From assembly GCF_022201045.2 (NCBI RefSeq), contig NC_068564.1, positions 29,355,001-29,419,000 of the forward strand: a DNA stretch of 64,000 nucleotides, read 5' to 3'. Source of the DNA: Citrus sinensis (lineage: Eukaryota > Streptophyta > Magnoliopsida > Sapindales > Rutaceae). How positions within the stretch are numbered: the stretch's first letter is position 1; each line of letters starts with the position of its first letter. The notes under the pieces are model-generated. The model saw only the letters and a list, made by a program, of their open reading frames with translations, was not told the DNA's origin and searched no databases. A program made the translations under genes and the position numbers. Shown piece after piece: positions 32,449 through 43,939 of the stretch.

Positions 32449-35400
32449 ATTATATTTATAAAAAATTATTAAATGAATAACTTGTTGAGTTTCAACCTTA
32501 ATCCCAAATGAGGTTTAGTTTTAATGAGTCAAGCAAGATTCAAAACAAAAAGAGGAATAATTTCAACCTTAATATGAGACAAAACATGACAATGCTTTTT
32601 GTTATATTCTTTGGCACTCTTCATTGTTCTCTTGTTAAAATCGCCTTGTCAAATTTATTTTTTGTGCATGTAGCTTATTAATGATTAAATAAAACCTAAA
32701 ACTTATCTCAACTGAAAAAAGATCAAATTATGGTATTAGTTTTTTTTTTTCATTTGTAACATCTCTTATCTTGAGGTAGTATAAAAAGGATTTTGAGATG
32801 AAATCTTGGTTCACATACGTAATAGAAAAGTTTAAGTTAAATTTGAGGAGAAAGGAGATAAGAACCAAGAATGATAAAACATAAAATTATAATATATCAC
32901 AATTATTGAACGAGTCTTGGCAAGTACATGTAATTTTGAATTTCATATACCATAATTGGCTAATGAAAGTTTTAAGAATCTTCTATATGTGGTGAAAGCA
33001 AAAAGGAAAGCATACAACGAACATTAAGGCGTTTAAATCTATGAGTTTGCTCATAAATCTCGTTCGTTTAGTTATTGATAGCCGGTAAAACAAATGGGCA
33101 GTTTTACTACTTTGGTAATATAGCTCATATCCAACAAGTTTTTAATTGCATGCCAACAAATTGAATCCTTATTGAGCAAAATTTGTTCTTGAAAAAATTT
33201 TTATGTCCTCAGTCAAAGTCCAAGACGAATAGACGATTTATGAAGATGCCATGCATATTAATCTTGACAGAGAGGTTGATTTTGTCTCCAGTTTAAATGT
33301 CCACATAGATACCAAGCCTCGTTGGTGGTCCACATCAACATAATGGGGATACCAAATGAATCATAAAATAATCAAAACCAGTGAATCTTTAAACAAAGAT
33401 AAGTGTATCGAACAATACAGGCACTATCCTTGAATGCTCCATCTATGAACAATGAAGTGTCTCAAATATGAGATGAGTGCTCTACATAATGGTGCTGTTT
33501 AATGTGGAATAACAAGAACAACTTATTAATTCTTCCAATAATTAATGATCAATACTGATCAATTGCTCCACTATGATTGTGGCTTCACTATTTCTAAGTT
33601 GAAAGCTGTAGAGACAAGAATCAATATTGCTAATCTTCTCACTTGAATGATTATTATATAATAGGTGTCTGTTGCTGTCAATTTCCCCAGTAGTGAGGCA
33701 ACTTAAAGACGAGAAAAGTTAGAAACAAAGGCAAGTTTATCCATCTTAATGCTCAATCAGTTAATCGCTTATGGCTGCTGCCTCTTGTAAATTCTTAATT
33801 AGTGTTGTATTTAGCCTTAGATTTAATGATTAGCCAGTACAATTAGACAACTGCCATCTGCTTATTGATTTGCCGGTGAATGCCGCATTTCATTGTATAT
33901 AATTGCCACCTGTCAGCATGATTGGAAAATCAAGACCACATGGGCAAGTGATAATAAAGATTAAAAGATAATTAAATCCACCCTTTCTAGCTATATTATA
34001 TATACATATGTATCTCAATACATAATCTTTTGTTATTAGAGTACAACTAAGGCGATTAAAAAATAATCTTTTGTTATTAATGTACCAATTAACACATCCC
34101 CTCACTTCAATGCTTTAAAAATTAATTGAATGCAAGTGGACGTAGGAGTACAATGAAACTCTTCAATGGAGCCTTTTTTTTTTTTCAGTTGCTAGTGAAG
34201 TTCCATTAAACTGGAAATCCCACGACACAACTGCGTAATAAAATAAACCAGAAAGGTGCCAATAATGTCAACTTTTGTATGCAAAGCTAGCTTGGAAAAT
34301 AACCCTTTTTTTCTGTACAATTTAACGCACAGCTATACAAAGAATATGAGAGCTGACGCATAAGGATGTTATTGAACTGAATAGCTATCTTTTGCCAGTC
34401 GAATTGAATTTATTACAACTCCATGATTGAAAGCTAGAGGGTCCACAGTGAAAAGGAAGACCATAGCACTAAACAAATTTTAAAGAGATCAAGCTTTAGG
34501 ATTAAGGGTCGGGGTGTCCAAGTTGACACTTGACACATTAGTCTGAGTAAGCGCAGCCTTCCAGCTTGGGCCAATTCATTTATAAAGTATTACACAAGCA
34601 CTTTTGTTTTGCAGCCACAGTTAAATAAGCACTCAAGGGAGAGTACTTTTAGCAAGTAGCACTAGATATTTAGTGAAAAGCACTTGCATGTTAGTGGCAA
34701 AACCTTGCGTAATTGAACACCAACAACACTTTTTGAGTTTTCGGGAGACGATGAGCATTAAGCACAAACAAATTCTATCGTTTTGAAACTAAAGAGGTGG
34801 TGGCTATGCCACATAATTATATAACATATCATATATATACTCATATAAACATTGCCTGCGTGTACCTCACTATTTGACAATGTCAAAGACATTGCTTGAG
34901 GATGGTGTAAATCAAACTAAATAATGGATAAGAAAATTCATAATTTGAAATTGAACAGTGTTTTTTTTTTTTTGGGTCACAGATCAGTAAAACAATTCAA
35001 ATGATGAATAACCAGAAGCAGATGCAGTAGGTGTCATTTTAACTTGGCAATTGCATCAGTTGGACTGGTCTATGGTGCAATTCCCAGAGCAATATAGTTT
35101 CAAATAGTGTCAGATGCGTACACATACAGAGAAAAACTTGTCTGCCAGCCTTTGTATTGTGTGTCTATATATATATTATACACATGTATAATATCAATGC
35201 AAAATGCTTTATTCTAATGCAATTTAAAAGCTTACACCTTCCACCACTTACTACAAATCAACCACAAACAACAAGGTCTGCGTAATGGGGGTTGCTCTCC
35301 CAATGCCCTTTTCCTCTGAGTTCTTTCTGACCAGTCCTTGGCTTCCGTGACAAAGTGAGAACCCCATGTATGTTTTAGAATTTGAAAGATTAATATGTAC

Positions 35401-35500
35401 ATTAGATAAAACAAAAAGAAAGCAATTGCCTAAGCCCAACGCATTATATTTTATTACCCTCTTCAGCTTCTTTTTTAAGCACTTATTTATGTACTATTTT
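32449..35500. other. AT-rich intergenic region, no gene seen
   Basis: About 3 kb without a supported coding region, tRNA or well-defined repeat. Short open frames (33890-34105, 35232-35439) have no domain and no splice context. Confidence 0.55.
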
Positions 35501-36274
35501 ATGTTCAAAAACCTTGCAGATCCAACCCATACGTTAGATTCCTCCCATACTGTACAGCTTGTTTTTCAAAGAAAGAGAGAGAGAAACAGATGAATTTTCG
35601 AGAGTTGCAGAAGACTAGGGCCAATATTTCTTGTTTGCTTCAGGTAAATAAATTTAAATAGCTTCTGAAGCAGTAGGTACTACTGTTGATCACTTACATG
35701 TACATGAAACTTTTATTACTAGGAAACAGCTTTTTGCAATAATATTTTGTCTCCGAATCTAACAGTATATATCATTTTTTGTACAGGGCTATGCTTGAAT
35801 GCTTGCTCTTTTTACCAAGTGATGTATTATGAAGTATGATCTTATGCTGATGCTATTCGGTCAAATCTACTCTGAGAAGCGGAAGAAAACAGGTATACTT
35901 CTGACTAAATAGGCCCACAACGGCAAGTGATAATACATCACATGCAGATCTTTCTGTGTGAATGAATTATAACTGTTGCATTCATCTTCTGCCATTAGTC
36001 TCTGGACAGAACCACTCACTTAATTATATGTGTCAGCAAAGCAAAGAATAGAATAGCTCAGCCAAGAATGGTTTTTGTGAAGAGCTTTGAAGCACATATT
36101 AAAGGGCCTTCGTCAACTTCTTCCAGTCCAGGCTGTGAATGAAAGCAAGCGTTAATGTGTTCTAGAGAAGAGCAACATTGTAAAGTTCAACTTTGTTAAA
36201 AGCATTGAGATCTACTTCTGTACTGCATACTTCAAAGGCATTTTTACCGTGTGGTGAAATTTCAGTCACTAGCC
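35501..36274 (+). promoter_or_regulatory. TNP gene leader with probable 5'UTR introns and uORFs
   Basis: A plausible non-coding exon ends at 35643 (TTCAG before GTAAAT). A second exon would be 35787-35892 (after GTACAG, before GTATAC). A third begins at 36266 after TTTCAG, nine bases before the start codon. The second exon contains several ATGs, including a 13-codon upstream frame, which would be expected to lower translation of the main frame. These borders are inferred from consensus only. Confidence 0.4.
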
Positions 36275-39241
36275 ATGGCTGTAGAAGCAGCTTCACTATC
36301 TGGTAACACTCAGCTTCCTCAAGAAACCCCAACTGGCCTTACCATCAAGACTTCAACTTCTTGCACCAAAGCTGGTACGAATGTAACTTCAACTCCTATC
36401 AGTTCGGATTTGCCTTCACCAAACATTAAAATCAGCTCAATTGAATCATCTCCATACGGCTCTCCTCTTGTGTCACCGCCATCTTCAGCATTTGTTTCAG
36501 CTTTACAATCACCGTACATTTCACCTAGAGCCATTACTCCAAAACCCCAAGAAACCCCAACTCCAGCTACACATCCTTCACCTCCAGTTTCATTCAGAGG
36601 CTCACAATCCGATGACATTCCTAGTAGCTCCTACACACCCCCGTCAGACCAATATGAGTATTCTGATGACCCAACTGACTCAAAGCTCAAGTTTATGACT
36701 TGTGTTCAAGTAGCAGATCCTGCTCCTCCAAGGGTATCATTTTCATTTCCAGTGCCGAGAATTTCCTTTGCCAAAGGTCCAGTTTCTCCTGTTTCTAATG
36801 CTAAACTAAGAAGCTGTGATGTGTTCATTGGTTTTCATGGGCAAAATCCCAACTTGGTCAGGTTCTGCAAGTGGCTTAAGTCAGAACTTGAGCTGCAGGG
36901 AATTGCTTGCTTTGTTGCTGACAGAGCTAAGTACTCAGATAGTCAGAGCCATGAGATTGCTGACAGGGTTATCTGCTCAGTGACTTATGGTGTTGTGGTT
37001 GTGACTAATTCTAGCTTTCTTAATCATTTGAGTTTGGAGGAGATTAGGTTCTTCGCTCAAAAGAAGAATTTGATTCCACTTTTCTTTGACAATGGGCCTA
37101 ATGAGATATTGGGTTTGCTCAACTGCAATTCAATTGATACAGAGTGCAAAGAAGCACTTGATGGACTTATGAAGTCTCATGAGTTCAAGTTGGAAGCCAA
37201 TGAATGTAACTGGAGAAGCTGTGTGGCTAAAACTGCTGGGATATTGAGAGCGAAGCTTGGAAGGAAGAGTGTGGCTGAGAATGATCTAGAAGGATTTGAG
37301 GAGCTACCATTTCCTAGAAACAGGTGCTTGGTGGGAAGAGACAAGGAGATTATGGAGATTGAAACTGCCTTTTTTGGAAGTGGAGATTATCTTGAGCAAG
37401 ATTATGCTATGCCAATCACCAAAGGAGAGGCAAGTGGCCAATCTGAAGGCCTTGCTGATGAAGAAAGTGATTCAGTCAGCACCAGAGGTGGGAGATTTAT
37501 CAACTTGGAGTTAGGGAAGTGCAAAGAACCAAAGCTAGAGGCTTGGGTTGAGCCAGTGTTGGGAAGAAACTCGTTGAAAAAGTTAAAGTACAAGAAGTCT
37601 AGAAGTGGGAACTACAAGAGCTTGGGCAGCAACGTGATATGCATAAATGGGGTTCCTGGCAGCGGGAAAACTGAGCTAGCACTTGAATTTGCTTACAGAT
37701 ATTCTCAAAGATACAAGATGGTTTTGTGGGTTGGTGGGGAAGCTAGATACTTCAGGCAGAACATATTGAACCTCTCACTCAATTTGGGGTTAGATGTGAG
37801 TGCGGATGCAGAGAAGGAAAGGGGTAGAATTCGAAGCTTCGAAGAGCAAGAATTTGAGGCATTCAAGAGAGTTAAGAAGGAGCTGTTCCGAGACATGCCT
37901 TATCTACTGATCATTGACAACCTTGAGACAGAGAAAGAATGGTGGGAAGGGAAGGATCTGCATGACTTGATACCAAGGAACACTGCAGGTACTCATGTGA
38001 TTATCACTACAAGGCTATCCAAGATCATGAATTTTGAAATAATGCAGCTTCCACCGTTGTCCTTGCCTGACGCAATGGTTCTAATGAGAGGCAAAAGGAA
38101 GAAAGACTATCCAGCTGAGGAGCTAGAGTTCCTTCAAAATTTTGATGAGAAACTGGGAAGGTTGAGCTTTGGTTTGGGGGTAATTGGATCACTACTTTCT
38201 GAACTTGGAATTGCTCCATCAGCACTCTTTGAAGCTGTGAATCAAGTTCCACTTGAAGAATGCTCTACTTCTCCTCACATGAGTATTAATGAGGAACAGT
38301 ATTGCAAAAACAATCCTTTCCTTATGAAGATTCTATGCTTTTGCTTTGCCATATTACAACAAATAAATGGGAGAGAGAATTTTCTTGCCTCAAGAATGCT
38401 TCTCGTTGGTGCCTGGTTTGGTCCTGCTCCGATTTCAGTAAATTTGCTAGCTGCTGCTGCTAAGAACATGCCTTATGCTGGAAATAGATTCAGGAGATGG
38501 ACAAAATTCTTGACTCTCACATTTGGGTGTTGTGTTGGCTGTGGCCTGGCACCCCAAACTGAAGAAGAATCAGCTCTTCTTCTAGTCAAGTTAGGACTTG
38601 CACGAAGAGCCAACAAACAACCTGGATGTTGGATTCAGTTACATCCTATAGCTCAAGTGTTTGCAAAGATAAAAGAAGGTTTATTAGCTCCTAGGGCAGC
38701 AGTTCAAGGCATAAGGAAGATTAGCAATCCATTGCTAAACTCCGATCATCTTTGGGCATCTGCATTCCTTGTTTTTGGATTCAAATCCGAGCCCCCAGTA
38801 GTCCAAGTGAAGGCAATAGACATGGTTCTGTATATTAGAAAGATAGCTCTTCCTCTAGCAATCAGGGCGTTCACAACATTCTCAAGGTGCAGCTCAGCAT
38901 TGGAGCTTCTAAAAGTATGCACAAATGTACTCGAGGAAGTAGAGAAATCATTTGTGTCTCAGATTCAAGATTGGTGCCATGGCTCACTTTGTTGGAAGAA
39001 AAAGTTAAATGGGAACCAAAGGGTTGATGAGTATGTGTGGCAAGACGTGACATTGTTGAAGGCAACCCTACTTGAGACAAGAGCTAAGTTGCTGCTGAGA
39101 GGGGGGCATTTTGACAGTGGTGAAGAGCTATGCAGAACCTGTATCAGTATTCGAACAGTGATGCTGGGACATAACCATGCTCATACCTTGGCAGCTCAGG
39201 AAACTTTGGCAAAATTAGTGAGGATGAGAAGTAAGATATGA
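36275..39241 (+). CDS. TIR-NB-ARC-TPR (TNP-type) protein, At5g56220/At4g23440-like
   Basis: One exon encodes 988 residues. The N-terminal 175 residues are a Ser/Pro-rich disordered region with repeated SP sites. A TIR-like domain follows at about 180-285 (CDVFIGFHGQNP, LQGIACFVAD, SLEEIRFF). Glutamates 255/256 sit where the catalytic Glu of NAD-cleaving TIRs is expected. The P-loop ATPase has Walker A GVPGSGKT (459-466), Walker B YLLIIDNL (543-550) and sensor TTR (578-580). The C-terminal third is helical and TPR-like (LLETRAKLLLRGGHFDSGEELC, ISIRTVMLGHNHAHTLAAQE). There is no LRR, so it is not a classical immune receptor. It belongs to the deeply conserved, low-copy plant TNP family, whose role is still poorly defined. 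The start is the first ATG, AGCCATGGC, in good context; an upstream in-frame GTG is not needed. Confidence 0.92.
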   Translation: MAVEAASLSGNTQLPQETPTGLTIKTSTSCTKAGTNVTSTPISSDLPSPNIKISSIESSPYGSPLVSPPSSAFVSALQSPYISPRAITPKPQETPTPATHPSPPVSFRGSQSDDIPSSSYTPPSDQYEYSDDPTDSKLKFMTCVQVADPAPPRVSFSFPVPRISFAKGPVSPVSNAKLRSCDVFIGFHGQNPNLVRFCKWLKSELELQGIACFVADRAKYSDSQSHEIADRVICSVTYGVVVVTNSSFLNHLSLEEIRFFAQKKNLIPLFFDNGPNEILGLLNCNSIDTECKEALDGLMKSHEFKLEANECNWRSCVAKTAGILRAKLGRKSVAENDLEGFEELPFPRNRCLVGRDKEIMEIETAFFGSGDYLEQDYAMPITKGEASGQSEGLADEESDSVSTRGGRFINLELGKCKEPKLEAWVEPVLGRNSLKKLKYKKSRSGNYKSLGSNVICINGVPGSGKTELALEFAYRYSQRYKMVLWVGGEARYFRQNILNLSLNLGLDVSADAEKERGRIRSFEEQEFEAFKRVKKELFRDMPYLLIIDNLETEKEWWEGKDLHDLIPRNTAGTHVIITTRLSKIMNFEIMQLPPLSLPDAMVLMRGKRKKDYPAEELEFLQNFDEKLGRLSFGLGVIGSLLSELGIAPSALFEAVNQVPLEECSTSPHMSINEEQYCKNNPFLMKILCFCFAILQQINGRENFLASRMLLVGAWFGPAPISVNLLAAAAKNMPYAGNRFRRWTKFLTLTFGCCVGCGLAPQTEEESALLLVKLGLARRANKQPGCWIQLHPIAQVFAKIKEGLLAPRAAVQGIRKISNPLLNSDHLWASAFLVFGFKSEPPVVQVKAIDMVLYIRKIALPLAIRAFTTFSRCSSALELLKVCTNVLEEVEKSFVSQIQDWCHGSLCWKKKLNGNQRVDEYVWQDVTLLKATLLETRAKLLLRGGHFDSGEELCRTCISIRTVMLGHNHAHTLAAQETLAKLVRMRSKI

Positions 39242-40086
39242 TCCTGTGATCATTGTTTTTTACCATTCGACTCCCTTCTTGGGAAGCTCAGTTTTGTTAA
39301 TGCTGTAACACTTTTAGCTAGAAATATATAGTCATCAAGTTTCTTTCTTATAACTTGCGGCTTTCAATTTCATTGGCTTTCACACCATTTGCCTCTGTAA
39401 TATGCATAGATTCTGAAATGAATCTAGTAACACAAGTTACAACTTACAAGTACTTCGTATACAACTAACGGTATGATCTCTCATTTTTCATCACACCAAC
39501 AAAAGTCAAAATTAGACTAATCAATATTCACATTTTCATCAACCCCCACATGAGCAACAACCCAAAGAAGGCCCGTGAACAGGGTCTTACAGGTGCATCG
39601 ATTTGAACTGACCAACTAACTCTCAACTGTTTCAAATGCTGGGTTGGTAATCGTTGGTGGGTACCGTTGGTTCAAGGTTTGGTCTAAGTGTGTGGACTCT
39701 TTACGGCTTATTGATGTCATCATTTGAATAGAAATTTCCTTTCATTTCATTGATTGCTCATACTCTTACTACAAAACTTGAAAATGAAATTCTTATAAAC
39801 TTACAAATAGTAAGAACCCATTAAAGATTAAATTTCTACAGTTTTTTTTTCTTTTCTCGGACAAAGAAACATAGTTTCATAATTTCATTCCATCAACATA
39901 AAACAGTGCAACATGAAGGTTGATTTGCTGATGATTCATCATTACAAGTAATTGTTTTAAGAAACTAATTAAATTTTTACAGATATCAACATCAGGAAAA
40001 AATTATAACCACTGCGTTTCTAAATATGGATGAAATAAATGTACAGTAAATCTAGATAAAACTATTGTTACAACAATGACAAGAGA

Positions 40087-40166
40087 GTGAGGCAAGGCAA
40101 TGAAAACTTTTGTGGTCCATCGAAATGTGAGGCAAGGCAATGAAAACTTTTGTGGTCCATCGAAAT
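40087..40166. repeat. Perfect tandem duplication of a 40-bp unit
   Basis: Two exact copies lie at 40087-40126 and 40127-40166, each starting GTGAGGCAAGGCAATG and ending GTCCATCGAAAT. The absence of mismatches marks a recent event. Confidence 0.95.
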
Positions 40167-40800
40167 AACATTAAGGATTTTGCAGAGCCGAGTTAATGCT
40201 TACAACCAACCAGCTTCCTAATACTCGTATAAGTAATAAGCTGCATCCTGCATGTAGATATATCTATAAATATATATCTACATTAACATATTCTTTCACT
40301 TAAACGCACGACGTGCCTGCGTTTGGACGCCCTTTGTATGTCTATGTGCTGCTTTCTTTCTCTCTACATTTTATTTATTCTGGTGCTGTAACATTACTAT
40401 ATAGCCACAGGGACCATGAGTTAAATTTGAGATTATGCTATTATATTTTATACACAGCCACTTTCACAATACGACAGGTAAAACTTTTGGGAAATTTACA
40501 GGAACAGTGAAAATATATATATGGGGTGATTTCTTAAGCAGTCAACTTCTCATTTCTCTTGTTTTTACAAGCTAAAAACACCTATGTTGTGGACAAAATA
40601 TGTCCTTAGAAGAATGTGTCTGTTTTCCTCTCTTAACAAATTAAGTGTACAATTCCGTAATCAAAATCTCAAGCATTGATTAAGTGATTTTTTTGTAATG
40701 GAGATAAGCAATAAGAACAAAAAATGAGTACATAATGCACTTGATACTTTCTTCTGATCACCTGATGCATTTTAAATAATATCCTTATATATGTATTACT

Positions 40801-40906
40801 GGCGAAACCGTATAGCTTAATGGCAAGGACTTGATAATTCAATATAAAGTTAAATTAAAAGAGCGTTTTTGGTAGGGGTCGACAAATCTCTTTGAAAAAA
40901 AAAAAA
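40801..40906 (+). mobile_element. Short tRNA-derived SINE-like unit
   Basis: A Pol III A-box-like word (TAGCTTAATGG, 40813-40823) and a B-box-like word (GGGGTCGACAAATC, 40875-40888) are followed by a 12-A tail (40895-40906). The order and tail fit a tRNA-derived SINE, but box spacing is wide and no clear target duplication was found. Confidence 0.4.
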
Positions 40907-40908
40907 TT

Positions 40909-41288
40909 ACATGAGACTATTACTCAAATTATAACTCATATTTCATGAGATTACTATACCTATATTTACAATCAGACAATTGCTGATACTAGATTTACAA
41001 ATTTTACATAGTATTGCCTGATTTTCATTTTTTCTCCTCTCTAATATTTGAAAGACGCCTACTCCACTCAAATTTCAAATGAAATTAGATTTACAAATCT
41101 TATATAGCAATGTCTAGATTTTTCTCTTCTCTAATATTTGAGGGACATATACTCCACTCACGTTTTTAAAAGGAGAAGACTATATTCACTCAAATTGAAT
41201 AATAAAATTAAACCCTCACAATGTATTATAGGTCTCGAACTCATGTCCTCACAATTGTGAGGGCAAAGTTCTAACCACTCGGCACAAA
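40909..41288 (-). mobile_element. tRNA-derived SINE-like element with internally duplicated body
   Basis: On the minus strand a tRNA-like head carries A-box GCCGAGTGGTT (about 41273-41283) and B-box GAGTTCGAGACC (41231-41242). The body downstream contains two related ~90-bp units (about 41085-41165 and 40995-41070). Each has GTGGAGTA, CAAATATTAGAGA and GATTTGTAAATCTA or TTTGTAAATCTA in order. The 3' end and target duplication are not certain. Confidence 0.5.
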
Positions 41289-43939
41289 TCTTATTCAACC
41301 TAATCTAATTAAATTTAGATGAGTTAATTATGTTATAATGAGTTGATTGGATCAATTTGTTTAACCCAATTAATGATTGAATTGGGTTGGGTTCACGTAT
41401 AACCCAACCAATCCAAAAATAATAAAAATCATGATAAAATTAATGCCAACTGTCAACCTTCCTTTTTAGATTTTTTTTTTCAATTTCTTTTATTTAAACT
41501 TGACATTGATTGAATTCCCTTGATTCAAAATTTAGAAATTAAACCCGAATTTTCACTAAAAGTAATTTGATAAATTTTCAAACATTACGTCATAACTTTT
41601 TCTTCTTCTTCTTCTTTTGTACAAATCTTTATGTTGTTTCTTTGTTTACAAATCGATTGTTGAGTATAATGAATAACATTTAATGTCAAAATAGAGAATT
41701 AATCTGTCCTATTCTTATTTGAAATAATTCTAAATACCAAATAGTTTTTTTTAATTTTTATCAACTCTATCAATGTAACCCAACCCAACTTGATAATTTA
41801 AAAGTTAGATTGGACATATTTATTTGATTAATTAATTTAGATTGAATTCTTCTCAACCCAACTCATACTCACCCCGGAAAAGTTAACAAATCAATAACAC
41901 TATATTATATTTACTGAAGGAAGAAAGGATTAAAAAAACAAAGATTGGTCAAGGTTGGAATAATTAAGGGCTTGAAGATAGATTCTTGCTTGAGGGGAGG
42001 TTGGTTTCTTTCCTTGGGCAACACAACTTTGTAAAATTTTCTAATATTTTTTTCAAAAGCAAATAGAAAGAAAAGAAAGCAAGAGTAAAGTGGAAGTGGG
42101 TTTGGGGGCAAAAGATGACGAGAAAGACAAGGAATGGCCCACAAATTCCCCCCCAACAAAAAAACAAAAACAGAGCGATTCGTCTTTGTAAAGACTTGTC
42201 AAGGTGTCCAGCTTTCACCATGCAAAACGCACATCCCACGTTGTTTCACAAAAACCCCTCCCATCTCAAGTTGGCAAATGAGACCAGAACCCAAACCAAT
42301 ACCATAGAAAAAGTGAATCAAAACTGTTTTCAAAAAACACGAAAAAGCAGAATGCAAGCTAAATAGTGAGTGCCACTAAACTAAACTAAGCTAAGCCAAG
42401 CTAACTAAGCCCTAGATTTTAGTAAATAATGCGAATGTCTAAGGCTCTAAGCAAAGCAAACGGCCATTCTCTTGTTTTGTTGTTTTGTGCCACTATGGTT
42501 TTAATTTGGGCATTATTCCTTTGACCTTGACCTTACTTTCTCTCTCTCTCCCTCTCTCTCTCTGTCTGTCCGAAAATCATCATCATTCATCACCTTCTCT
42601 TGTTCGTACTCTTTTTTATGAATTATGATTAGCAGTACATACCCTAGCTTAGCTCACCTTTTTCTCTCTGCAGCAACGGCTATATTTCTTTCATGGTCGT
42701 TTTGGCAGAGCTTCCAGTAGCCTTGCTTTTTAGCCTAATGACCACAAAAACTACAGCAACTTTCAGTGTTTTTTTTTTTTTTTTCTCACCTCCTTGTTGT
42801 TGCTGGGGTTGGGGTCCTACACGTCTTTTGCTATATTTTCCTGTTTGTGTCCCACATTAATTTAATTTATGGCGAAGATTAGAAAATGAATTCTTGTTCA
42901 TCATGCAACAAATATTTGACGGCTATTAGAGAGCGCATCGGTTGACAGCTCACTTAATAACGTAATTTTATGTGGTCTAATTCAAATCAGCCATGAGATC
43001 GATCATCATCTTCTGGGCTTTGGTGTACGAATCGCATGCATTCCCTGCTGCGAGAGGCAGGTAGCAGGGCCTTTGCATCTGAACAATTATTAATGACACA
43101 CCATGCATGCAAAGATTCTTACAAATTAACTGGCTACTGCGCGCTGCAAGTACAATCCGCCCATCTATCTCTCTACTCTACTCGTCTAACCAACAACCGC
43201 ACATCACATGTGCTAATGATATAATAAGCCTATGATTTACAATAAAATTACCCGAAAATATCGATGATATGATCTCCATGAAATATTGAAATTTTGAAAG
43301 TTTTTGAGCTGATCCCCCAATTAGTCCTTGAGTACTGATTGTTCGTAGTAATCTTGCAATATCCATACCATCACGGATGGAGTTTGTATACCATTGTCAT
43401 CTTTTCTGGTATTTTAATTCTGCGAGTACAGATGGGGGAGAAAAAATGAGACCAGCTATTGAAAATATGAATTAACTACAATTCACAGGTCATTTGATTT
43501 TAGACTTTTCATAAGGCGTATTACTAGATCAATGGATGCTAAGGCACACGGTAAAAAGAGCAGCTCTCTAATAACAAAATATAGAAATGGAAAGAACAAG
43601 AAGAAAATTTCTTTATAGGTACATTTAACTCCATTGGCATTGAGTCGTTCTCATCATAAACTATTATTCAAAGATTCCTTATACACTTGCTAGTTCCTGG
43701 AAGGCTTTTGAGTTTTTTGCCTAAGCAGAAAATCCTCCAAAAACAGCATAAAGTTGAGCCAACATTTAGTAACTTGAAATATAAATACAAACTCTATTCA
43801 AGATCTTAGCCGATGAACCCATGCAGACTGTCTTTAATGAGATCCCCCATAATTTCTGCAGTCCCAATTCGTTTTTCTGGCCATCCGTTGATACTGCATG
43901 GACCATGTGAAAATTGCCAATCTCAAGTCACGCTCCTGA

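Larger units (their letters stand above)
39242..43939. other. Intergenic region between convergent TNP and HAP8-like genes
   Basis: Contains the TNP 3'UTR (to about 39360), an exact 40-bp tandem duplication and two SINE-like units (listed separately), and AT-rich DNA. A CT microsatellite lies at about 42539-42563. The right end probably holds the HAP8-like 3'UTR (about 43600-43939). Open frames at 41911-42366 and 43036-43224 show no domain. Confidence 0.5.

Noticed and set aside
36251-36274. GTG start eight codons upstream of the TNP ATG
   Set aside because: Nuclear genes start at ATG; the stretch overlaps a likely TTTCAG splice acceptor.
36275-39241. Classical TIR-NBS-LRR disease-resistance gene
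   Set aside because: No LRR, a TPR-like C-terminus and a single exon; the architecture is that of the TNP family.
41911-42366. Overlapping frames on both strands
   Set aside because: Low-complexity, mutually overlapping, without domains or splice sites in phase.
43030-43090. CCCTGCTGCGAGAGGCAGGTAGCAGGG as a possible microRNA hairpin
   Set aside because: It folds locally but has no match I recognise to a conserved plant microRNA or star sequence.
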